From a virus, in the IMG/VR virus record IMGVR_UViG_3300033145_000767, positions 26,470-90,469 of that record: 64,000 nt of DNA. One strand, 5' to 3'. Made by a program: the position numbers and the translations under genes. This document shows positions 38,022 to 45,472 of the stretch, piece by piece. The notes beneath the pieces are model-generated. The model was not told the origin of the DNA. It saw only the letters and a program-made list of their open reading frames with translations, and searched no databases. Within the stretch, counting starts at the first letter, position 1; every line of letters begins with the position of its first letter.

Positions 38022-38178
38022 CTTATGTATGAGTTGTGGAAAACCCTTATATGAGGGTAAGAGTAGTACAGCAACCCCTGATTTATGTTCTTGTCAACCT
38101 TCAACGCATGAAGGTAAAATAATGCTTGAATACTTAAAAGATATTAAAAGATTAATAGAAGAAGGGTTCTTGAAATGA
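38014..38178 (+). CDS. Zinc-ribbon protein, 54 aa
   Basis: CMSC (5-8) and CSC (25-27) form a small metal site, followed by a charged helix. It overlaps the RecA-like gene by ATGA, suggesting joint translation with that ATPase. Confidence 0.5.
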   Translation: MDNLCMSCGKPLYEGKSSTATPDLCSCQPSTHEGKIMLEYLKDIKRLIEEGFLK

Positions 38179-38792
38179 ACAAAAATAAGAGAGCTACAGG
38201 GTTAATAGAGCTTGATATATGCCTCAATGGGGGACTCCCTATAGGTCGGTTAATTCATATATATGGGGCTTCATCTATAGGGAAATCTACCCTAATCTAC
38301 CAAATGCTTGCTGAATGTGGTAAATACTCCTGCTTAATAGACACGGAGTCCTGTTTTGACAAGAGATATGCTAAGAAACAGGGGGTAGCTCTACACAACC
38401 TATTTATAGCTGAAATGCACAGTTCTACTAATATATTTAGATTCTTAAAGAAAACAATAGAATCAAATGTATTTAGATATATAGTAATAGATAGTATTGC
38501 AGGATTGCCAGTTAAAGACATATATGCTCATATAGCTAGCGAATTACCTGACATTATTAAAGAACTAGAGAAACATGATACTATTCTTATATTTGCAAAC
38601 CAAATAAGAGCTAAAGGTAAAAAGACTAAACCTGCTCATGGCTCAATGATTAATGCTCTATCTAGTGTAGTACTAGAGGTTTGTGATAAACATAAGACCA
38701 AAGAAGGTTATGAATCTACCATTAAAGTAATAAAGAATAAATATGGTATGCCATTAGGTGAAGCTAAATTAAAATTAAGGGGTGTACAATGA
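38175..38792 (+). CDS. Second RecA/RadA-like ATPase
   Basis: The 205-residue protein consists of little more than the RecA ATPase core: LDICLNGGLPIGR, Walker A GASSIGKST (31-39), an LIDTESCFD block with Glu, Walker B IVIDSIAGL (about 95-103), and an FANQIRAKGKK loop. The DNA-binding N- and C-terminal parts of gene 20501 are missing. It may be a recombination mediator (RadB/RecA-paralogue type) or a modulator of the main recombinase. Confidence 0.75.
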   Translation: MNKNKRATGLIELDICLNGGLPIGRLIHIYGASSIGKSTLIYQMLAECGKYSCLIDTESCFDKRYAKKQGVALHNLFIAEMHSSTNIFRFLKKTIESNVFRYIVIDSIAGLPVKDIYAHIASELPDIIKELEKHDTILIFANQIRAKGKKTKPAHGSMINALSSVVLEVCDKHKTKEGYESTIKVIKNKYGMPLGEAKLKLRGVQ

Positions 38793-38995
38793 AAGTAAGC
38801 GAAAAAATAATGGAAATAGCTAGAAAAAGAAGGCATGAGACAGAGGGGATAAATAAAAATCAAGAAGATGTAGAATTTTGCCTTAGAAATAGAACATGTC
38901 CTAAGTGTGGTTCTATTATAAGATTTGTATTTCAACCTGAAGATGGGTATTATCATTATGTTTGCATACATTGTGAATTTAACTGTATAGCCTAA
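38789..38995 (+). CDS. Zinc-ribbon protein, 68 aa
   Basis: An N-terminal basic helix (about 1-25) and a ribbon with CPKC (37-40) and CIHC (about 59-62). It overlaps the RecA-like gene by ATGA. Probably nucleic-acid-associated; unknown role. Confidence 0.55.
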   Translation: MKVSEKIMEIARKRRHETEGINKNQEDVEFCLRNRTCPKCGSIIRFVFQPEDGYYHYVCIHCEFNCIA

Positions 38996-39007
38996 GGGGG
39001 ATAAATA

Positions 39008-39262
39008 ATGAAAGTTGTACATTGTAAAAAAGAATACTATGATGTATATATAGGTCGCCCTAGTAAATGGGGTAATCCCTTTACAATAGGTAAAGATGGT
39101 ACTAGAGAAGAAGTAGTAAGAAAATATCGTAGTTATATTATGAATAAACCTGATTTATTAAAAGACATACATAAATTAAAAGATTGTATACTAGGTTGTT
39201 GGTGTTCACCTAAAGCATGTCATGGGGATGTAATAATAGATTTAATAGGGAGAGGTTTTTAA
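39008..39262 (+). CDS. DUF4326 family protein
   Basis: The 84-residue protein matches DUF4326 throughout: VYIGRPSKWGNPF, IGKDGTREEVVRKYR and the C-terminal LGCWCSPKACHGDVI with clustered Cys and His. The family is widespread in phages and bacteria and its function is not established; the CWC...CHG block may bind metal. AGGGGG lies upstream. Confidence 0.85.
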   Translation: MKVVHCKKEYYDVYIGRPSKWGNPFTIGKDGTREEVVRKYRSYIMNKPDLLKDIHKLKDCILGCWCSPKACHGDVIIDLIGRGF

Positions 39263-39378
39263 TGGAAATTATAATGACAATAATTTGTGGGTTTATATTA
39301 TTAATAATATGTTCTCCTGTAATCATTGCAGGTACTTGTGTAGTAAGAGTTATGTTAGACATACTAACTAGGAGGTAA
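39262..39378 (+). CDS. Small membrane protein, 38 aa
   Basis: A hydrophobic 38-residue frame with one long membrane segment (about 3-28) and a basic end. It shares one base with the DUF4326 stop. Its end contains GGAGG, the site for the next gene. Confidence 0.5.
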   Translation: MEIIMTIICGFILLIICSPVIIAGTCVVRVMLDILTRR

Positions 39379-39381
39379 TTA

Positions 39382-40068
39382 ATGTTTAATCAAATAATTA
39401 TTATAGGTGGGGGCGAAAGTATAAACATAGGGTGTAAAAATGGTTTATATGATAAACTTAAAAATACTCTAACTATAGGCTGTAACTATGCTTACAAAAG
39501 TTTTAACACTACCTTTAATACATTTGTGGACATTGAAACATATGAGAAAAATAGAAAAATATTACAGACTAGATTATGTGCATGCCATTATGCAAACCTA
39601 GATGAACCTTTAAGATTCCCAGAAGCTTATTGGTTACCACATGAAAAAGATTACATAGGGGTTGCAACAACAGGTAAGGTATATAACCCTATGTTGGTAG
39701 GTATATGGTCGCTAAGTTTAGCCCTTTATATGATGAAAGGGGTAGGGGAAATATACCTCCTTGGTTTTGACTGGACTAAAAAGGGTGAAGGTAATACTCA
39801 TTTCTATCAAGGTAAAATAGACCATTCAGGTATTAATAAAACAGATTTCTATGATGCTCAAGACCCAGATAAATGGTTTTCCCCTTTCTTAAAAGAAAAA
39901 GGGGTCAACATATATAATGTCAACCCCGAATCTAATATTAATACTTTTACTAAACTAAACTATGGTGAGTTCTTTAGCAAACTTAAAGATGAGCCTTACT
40001 CACAAGATTATTTAAAAAGGTATATTCAAGCAAAATTAGAGCCTATTAGGATAATACAGACCCAGTAG
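39382..40068 (+). CDS. DUF115 / Cst-sialyltransferase-like Rossmann protein
   Basis: The 228-residue protein begins with IIIIGGGES, a Rossmann-type loop, then TIGCNYAYKSF, a later G-x-W-S-L-S-L-A-L-Y-M helix and IYLLGFDW. This set occurs in the DUF115/MptE-like and CstI-type sialyltransferase group. It may transfer a sugar in surface-glycan synthesis, like the other carbohydrate genes here. It is the last gene of the + arm; its last 23 bases overlap the end of the opposite-strand gene 40046-40873. Confidence 0.6.
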   Translation: MFNQIIIIGGGESINIGCKNGLYDKLKNTLTIGCNYAYKSFNTTFNTFVDIETYEKNRKILQTRLCACHYANLDEPLRFPEAYWLPHEKDYIGVATTGKVYNPMLVGIWSLSLALYMMKGVGEIYLLGFDWTKKGEGNTHFYQGKIDHSGINKTDFYDAQDPDKWFSPFLKEKGVNIYNVNPESNINTFTKLNYGEFFSKLKDEPYSQDYLKRYIQAKLEPIRIIQTQ

Positions 40069-40873
40069 AATCTAAGATTAACCATCTATTATTACCAAGT
40101 CCTCGAATTATAAGTATATCATCTAGTGTCATTAATGCTGATGTACTTACCCCATCAAAAGTATCTGCCCCATTTACATTTACAGTAACATGATTACCAC
40201 TTGATACTGTCTTAACATAAATAGTAAATTCATACCCTATATATGCCGAAACTGCTGGTAATGTTATAGTTATACCATTTGAAGTGGTATTACATACAAT
40301 AGTATTATGTGTCTCGTCTAGTGTTAAAGTTGATGTAGTTTGGTCTATTACTGCAACAGGTAATACTGTACTACCATCATCTATTGCATCTAACCTCTCT
40401 TCTAAGGTATCGAATGTACCTCTAGCATCAATTATCTCCTGATAAGTAGCTAAAACAGTCCTATCTGCTTCTGTAACAGAATCAAAACCTGCTCCATTCC
40501 ACACAACTGTACTCAAATTTGTTCTTACTGGGTCTTTAGCTGTATAAATAGCAATAGTACCAGCTGCTATACCCTCTACATAATAGGTATCAGCCCCTTG
40601 ACCAGCAAAATCTACTAATAATGTTGTACTAAAAGTATAGACAAAGGTGTTTATAAAACCTCCACCTGAATACTGTAACTCTGTACCAACTTGAGATGCA
40701 GATAAGCTGCCGGAGAAAACACCATTCCCGTAAGTCCGTGCATCTACTGTAAGGTTGTTAATTACACTTTCCATAGATGCTGTTCTTACATCTAGTCCTT
40801 CAAAATTACCTAATATCTCCTCTGCCGATACATCTTCCCCTGCTGTAGGTTTCCCTGGATTTGCTAGTGCCAT
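40046..40873 (-). CDS. Virion protein, probable distal tail or fibre component
   Basis: The last gene of the late arm, 275 residues, preceded by a strong site (AAGGAGG). The product is rich in Thr, Ser, Val, Asn and Gly with repeated beta-type stretches. The C-terminal part (about 195-275: TITLPAVSAYIGYEFTIYVK and ADTFDG...LGNNRWLIL) resembles the glycine-rich beta domains at the ends of phage fibre-type proteins. It probably forms an appendage. Nearly 25 bases overlap the convergent gene. Confidence 0.6.
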   Translation of the reverse strand: MALANPGKPTAGEDVSAEEILGNFEGLDVRTASMESVINNLTVDARTYGNGVFSGSLSASQVGTELQYSGGGFINTFVYTFSTTLLVDFAGQGADTYYVEGIAAGTIAIYTAKDPVRTNLSTVVWNGAGFDSVTEADRTVLATYQEIIDARGTFDTLEERLDAIDDGSTVLPVAVIDQTTSTLTLDETHNTIVCNTTSNGITITLPAVSAYIGYEFTIYVKTVSSGNHVTVNVNGADTFDGVSTSALMTLDDILIIRGLGNNRWLILDSTGSVLS

Positions 40874-41126
40874 AACTTTCCTCCTTAATTAATAATCCTT
40901 TTCTTGTGCCAATTCTATCTGTTAAAGACAGAACCTTTTTACCTGCCATAAGTGTTATCTCAATTACCTGCTTAATTACAGGCATGTTTATTAAAAATCT
41001 TAACAATGGGTTAGAAGTAAGCCTATTCTGATAGCTTTTAACAACTGTAACCCTAGACATCCTTCTTACCTTATTTTTTAAGGCATTGGGGTCGTACACT
41101 TTAGTTATATCATATTTAACTATCAT
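40806..41126 (-). CDS. Basic hypothetical protein of the late arm, 106 aa
   Basis: A basic protein with a hydrophobic middle (LLRFLINMPVIKQVIEITLMAG, about 41-62). It starts shortly after the previous gene and its 3' end overlaps the next gene by 68 bases. The Arg/Ser-rich tail in the overlap may be unselected. No family recognised. Confidence 0.45.
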   Translation of the reverse strand: MIVKYDITKVYDPNALKNKVRRMSRVTVVKSYQNRLTSNPLLRFLINMPVIKQVIEITLMAGKKVLSLTDRIGTRKGLLIKEESYGTSKSRETYSRGRCIGRGDIR

Positions 41127-41133
41127 TATTTCC

Positions 41134-41487
41134 TCACTTCCATTGGTATCTTACGCCGTCTTTTTTCCATGTACCTGAACCTGCATCAGGAGCCCATGTA
41201 ATATTTCCTCTGGGATTAAATGTTGTACTAGCTATAATAACATCAGATGCCCCAGTTATAACATATTTTTGTCTTTGACCGTGTGTTTCTGTCATTTTAA
41301 CAGGTTGTTGAACCCTTCTCAGCCTACCGTTAGCAGCCCTAAAAGGTATTTGATATAAAACTGTACCACCCTTTAGCTCCACATTACACCAGTTTTCATC
41401 CGCATTTACAAATATTATTATACCTATTAGCGTTTCTCTATTATAAGATATGCTTTTGTTTATTTTTCTTCTTAAAGGTCTAGCCAT
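41134..41487 (-). CDS. Small late protein, probable tail component
   Basis: A basic N-terminus (ARPLRRKINK) is followed by beta-strand-rich sequence with WCNVELKGGTVLYQIPFR and an Asn/Gly/Trp-rich end. AAGGAG precedes its ATG. Located directly after the tail-hub gene, it may be a hub or baseplate accessory; no family can be named. Confidence 0.5.
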   Translation of the reverse strand: MARPLRRKINKSISYNRETLIGIIIFVNADENWCNVELKGGTVLYQIPFRAANGRLRRVQQPVKMTETHGQRQKYVITGASDVIIASTTFNPRGNITWAPDAGSGTWKKDGVRYQWK

Positions 41488-41496
41488 TATAGCTCC

Positions 41497-44400
41497 TTAA
41501 GTTATTAAAGCACAAATCAATTGGTCTACATCTTCTTCGCCTCTTGTATATGTCCTTCTTATTTGTTTAACATATAACTTATATATTACCCCTGTTACAG
41601 GGTTATAAGCTTCAATAACATCTTGAGTTTGATGAGCCATGTTAGCAACTATTTTTATTTTCGGCTGATACCTAAACCATGAAGCTTTTTCAAGTTCATA
41701 GTTAGCTAAAGTTCTACATTTTAAAGATGTCTCTAAAAAGGGGTTATCTATTTCTTCCTCAATAACACCATATTTTTCTATTAAGTCATCATCTGAAACT
41801 GTTTCAGTAATAGAGTTAGGGGCTGGTTCCCCTATAGGTTGAGCAAGGATTTCATAATAAAAATTACTTATCTGTCCAATAACTGTTAAAGCTATAGCCA
41901 TAACAGGGGCTAACCCGTTGTAAACTGAAATAAAACCAAAACCTCCACCCCAAAGAATAGTCCAGATTAGACATCCAGCTATTAACGCATATAGAAAGGA
42001 TGTTAGGTTAGATACATCTTGATTTATAGAACAATGTAATTGTTTACCTGCCCCAGCAGTTGTTAAATTTTCTCCCCCACCAAAAAACCTATTCCCACAA
42101 GAATCAGTAACAGATAGTCTTGGGTTTATAGCTTGTAAAGTTTTATCTTCTGAAAAATAAAATGTAAGGCTATTATGAGAAGAAAACCAACCTGCTGCTC
42201 CTTGTATAAAGCCCATAAACTCTTCATCAAATTCTGTTTCAAAAGTTTCTTCTGTTTGACCTATTACTGTTACCTGATTTACAAGTGTATCGTCTGACCA
42301 GCTATGGTCATATTCCATAATGTTAAATGCAGGGGCTTTGTTATAAGCTACACTATCAGTACCATCTTCAAAGTAGGTAAAATCTGTTGTTGCATCTATA
42401 TTTACTTCCCTAGCTTTTAATATACCCTCTTCATCAAAATAAGGAAAGTACCCATAAGCCTGATATAACTTATAAAGAATATCCATTATGTATTCTTCTA
42501 TAAACTGTACCTTTGGTATAGTTTCTGTTATTGTAGGTAAATCATAGTCCCCACCTGATAAATCTCCATAAGTTGTTATTATATCTTCAACTATAAAACT
42601 TATTGTTTTATTTTCATAAAAGCTTGAAGTAATTTTTGATTTAAACCAGTTTTTTGCTTTGTCATAAACCTTTATATTATATAGGGTTTGAGCTCCTCTG
42701 GTGTACACAGAAGTACCAGAGCCTATAAGACCCGTAAATGCAGGTGTATTCCCCCCTGCGTTACCTTTTGATATTTTTATTATGTTATTTTCTAGTAAAT
42801 AATCATATTTTAAAGAATTATAGTTTAAAGGATTAAATAAACCTTCTTTATCTGCGAAAGACACAGAAGCATTATTAGCCCCAGTTTCGTCTGACATATC
42901 TATCTCAAAGTTATGTACATACTCAGACATATCTAACTCCCCGCCCAAATCTTCATCCCATTTTAATTCTGAAGTACCTTCAACGCTTCTCTGCCAAAAC
43001 GCCTTTAAACGAGAATCAGAATAAGCTAAAACACAATAAGAATCTTCAGAATTAGTTGTTAAGTAAGTTGCAGTTGAAAAAGATGAATCATCAGATGTTT
43101 TTCTATAGTAAATCCTTTGGTCTGCTGCTTCTGTATAAATAAGTAACTGAGACCTTGTGTTTATTAAAAGAGCAAAAACTACCTTTAAATCATTAGATAT
43201 AATTTTACCTGTACCATAACCTATGTACCCAACTAAAGCTTTTATAAGAGATGAATCTATAACAGGGAAGTTAGCTAAAAATCTTGTATCCCCAGTTTTA
43301 GCATAATGCTCTAAGGCTACCTTTGTAACTGCATTTATAACAGTTAGATAAGAGTTTACACCACTATTACCACTAAAGATATACAACCTATTTGTATCTA
43401 CATTAAAATGCATTTCAATAATATATTGGTACTGATAACCTCCATCTAAAGGGTTAGGCAATAACCCGTATGGGTTACCAATTTCATTGCTCCAGTAAGA
43501 GGAAAAAGTAGCATCAGAAGTAGTTACATTATGTAAGGCTATACCAAAATCATAAGAAGTATTGGTGTCTTCTGCTGCAATATATAATACTCTATTTATA
43601 CTATCATAAGCATTTAACATTAACTTAGAAGCCCCAACTACTTGATATGGTTTATACCTAGCTGTACCTAAACCGCTTTGTGTCCAGTAAGTAGTTAAAT
43701 CTTCCTTATTAAAATAACCTAAGTAAAATCTAGTTGGGTAATCATTACTGCATTGAGCACAAACTAGTATTCTAGTACTCTCTAGAAATATTTGAACAAC
43801 CTCAAAATTAGTAATAGCTACTAAATTATCCTCAAAACTAGTTACTTCCTCTAAGGTAACATTAATTTCCTGCAGATTGGCTGTTAAACTACTACCACAA
43901 GATATGTAGGCTTTACCACTCTTCACATTCAAAGCTTGAATGTTACTAGTGGCTATAGCAGGTGTAGTTCCTGTATTGTAGTTTTTCCAGATTAAAGTAT
44001 CTTCATTATAAACTATAATACCGTTTGCAATTGTTCCTGCAATTATTGTATTATTAGTTGAATCGTATGCTATATGTGTTACGTTTATTATAGAAGCATT
44101 ATCAGTAGAATCATAAGAATCATAAAGACCTGATGCTTCATTATATATAACTATTTCATCCTCAGTACCATAAAATATTCTTCCATTTACAGAATCATAA
44201 TACTGTGATTTATACACATGAGAACCATAATCTAAATTTTGGACTTGGCGTTCTAGAGTATAGTTAATATACCTAAAGGTTGTAATGTCCACTATAGATG
44301 TTTGAACTGCACTTCCTTCCCCAGCCACCAAAGAAGTTATAGCAATAGGTGAACCCCAAGAAGAGCCATTATCTAGTGAAAGAATATAGTAAGCATTATA

Positions 44401-45078
44401 AACTACTGGGTCTGATACTGCATCTGTAACTCTTTCAAAGGTTACCCAAAGTTTATCATTAGTATCATAATATACATAGGGCTTTGCGTGGTCATTAGCT
44501 AAACCTGTTTCTGTATTGAAATTAGTTTCAGCAGACCAAGTAGAAAAATCTGTACAGGTTCTATAGTATATAACACCACTTCTCTCATAAAATAACCAAT
44601 ATGTTGTGTTGATTTTTGTTAAAGAAGGGTTAGTACCATTAATGGTTGTATCAGACATAGATATTTGAATTACCCCATCTTCATCTATAGTGCAAGAGTA
44701 TAACTCTGTATCATTTCTACTAACAACTATACCTAAATTGGTACTACTATTTAATTGTATAATAGCAGGAGCAAACCAATCGTAAGTAGACCCTGTAGTT
44801 ACTGCAATAGGGGCATTCCAAGAGTTTCTTGTTATATCAGAGCTCTTATAGTAAAGCTGATATTTTGAATCTCCTGTACTATACTTTGAAAATACTAAGG
44901 ACATCCTACCATCACTATGCAAAACCTGTTTAATTGTTTTTTCATTAGTACCTGTACTTTGTAGAAATTTACCCTCAAAAGGTATAGAATCATAATTCCG
45001 TTGTACAGTTACAACAGCATTAGGGTTTCTTGCTACATCATCAAATATATTATATTGCCCACTTGGTAGTGTTTGCAT
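41497..45078 (-). CDS. Large tail protein: beta-propeller region plus gp27-like hub region
   Basis: 1193 residues. From about 15 to 700 it has repeated S/T-x-D-x-x-Y/W strand patterns like sialidase/BNR or other beta-propeller blades. From about 706 on (MSEYVHNFEIDMSDETGAN, GLFNPLN, then LYQAYGYFPYFDEEGILKAR) it resembles the tail-hub (gp27/Dit-associated) proteins that close the tail tube. Inside the hub part, at about 1027-1070 (DNA about 41870-42000), lie two strongly hydrophobic helices with GGGFGF between them. Those are unexpected in a soluble virion protein and could insert into the host membrane. The C-terminus ends with YKLYVKQIRRTYTRGE. Confidence 0.7.
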   Translation of the reverse strand: MQTLPSGQYNIFDDVARNPNAVVTVQRNYDSIPFEGKFLQSTGTNEKTIKQVLHSDGRMSLVFSKYSTGDSKYQLYYKSSDITRNSWNAPIAVTTGSTYDWFAPAIIQLNSSTNLGIVVSRNDTELYSCTIDEDGVIQISMSDTTINGTNPSLTKINTTYWLFYERSGVIYYRTCTDFSTWSAETNFNTETGLANDHAKPYVYYDTNDKLWVTFERVTDAVSDPVVYNAYYILSLDNGSSWGSPIAITSLVAGEGSAVQTSIVDITTFRYINYTLERQVQNLDYGSHVYKSQYYDSVNGRIFYGTEDEIVIYNEASGLYDSYDSTDNASIINVTHIAYDSTNNTIIAGTIANGIIVYNEDTLIWKNYNTGTTPAIATSNIQALNVKSGKAYISCGSSLTANLQEINVTLEEVTSFEDNLVAITNFEVVQIFLESTRILVCAQCSNDYPTRFYLGYFNKEDLTTYWTQSGLGTARYKPYQVVGASKLMLNAYDSINRVLYIAAEDTNTSYDFGIALHNVTTSDATFSSYWSNEIGNPYGLLPNPLDGGYQYQYIIEMHFNVDTNRLYIFSGNSGVNSYLTVINAVTKVALEHYAKTGDTRFLANFPVIDSSLIKALVGYIGYGTGKIISNDLKVVFALLINTRSQLLIYTEAADQRIYYRKTSDDSSFSTATYLTTNSEDSYCVLAYSDSRLKAFWQRSVEGTSELKWDEDLGGELDMSEYVHNFEIDMSDETGANNASVSFADKEGLFNPLNYNSLKYDYLLENNIIKISKGNAGGNTPAFTGLIGSGTSVYTRGAQTLYNIKVYDKAKNWFKSKITSSFYENKTISFIVEDIITTYGDLSGGDYDLPTITETIPKVQFIEEYIMDILYKLYQAYGYFPYFDEEGILKAREVNIDATTDFTYFEDGTDSVAYNKAPAFNIMEYDHSWSDDTLVNQVTVIGQTEETFETEFDEEFMGFIQGAAGWFSSHNSLTFYFSEDKTLQAINPRLSVTDSCGNRFFGGGENLTTAGAGKQLHCSINQDVSNLTSFLYALIAGCLIWTILWGGGFGFISVYNGLAPVMAIALTVIGQISNFYYEILAQPIGEPAPNSITETVSDDDLIEKYGVIEEEIDNPFLETSLKCRTLANYELEKASWFRYQPKIKIVANMAHQTQDVIEAYNPVTGVIYKLYVKQIRRTYTRGEEDVDQLICALIT

Positions 45079-45090
45079 TATTCTCTCCTA

Positions 45091-45459
45091 TTAAGAAACT
45101 ATTTCTAAACTCATCCTTACAGAAAATCCATCTGCATCTGTAGTACCTAACCTATTAGCTACAAAATCAGCTACAATAACATTATATGAATTATTATAAA
45201 CATCAGTAAATACATAATAAGCATAGTCAGCTTCATCTAAAGTAGTTAAATCATCTACTTCTGATTTATTCATATTGTCCCATTCCATGTTTAAAAATCT
45301 ATCACTTGACTTCTTCTGCCAATGTTGTTTAACAGTTTTAGTCAAGGTTACTAACTTAGCTATCTTCTTTTCAGCTTTTGGCAAATCAGACCTTGAAGGG
45401 TTGATAGTTGCAGTAAAGCTATCAAGAGTAATATAATAATATCCAGATTCTAATGGCAT
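45091..45459 (-). CDS. Tail protein, distal-tail-like
   Basis: A 122-residue protein between the tape measure and the hub gene. It contains GYYYITLDSFTATINPSRSDLP and a C-terminal strand pair ending SVRMSLEIV. Size, position and beta content fit a small tail adaptor such as a distal tail or tail-tip protein. The homology is not specific enough to name a family. Confidence 0.55.
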   Translation of the reverse strand: MPLESGYYYITLDSFTATINPSRSDLPKAEKKIAKLVTLTKTVKQHWQKKSSDRFLNMEWDNMNKSEVDDLTTLDEADYAYYVFTDVYNNSYNVIVADFVANRLGTTDADGFSVRMSLEIVS

Positions 45460-45472
45460 AATTTAAACCTCC

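Noticed and set aside
1-40068. Minus-strand open frames in the early arm (for example 14703-15023, 15060-15521, 19000-19331)
   Set aside because: Low-complexity hydrophobic or Ser/Leu-rich antisense frames over well-supported + strand genes.
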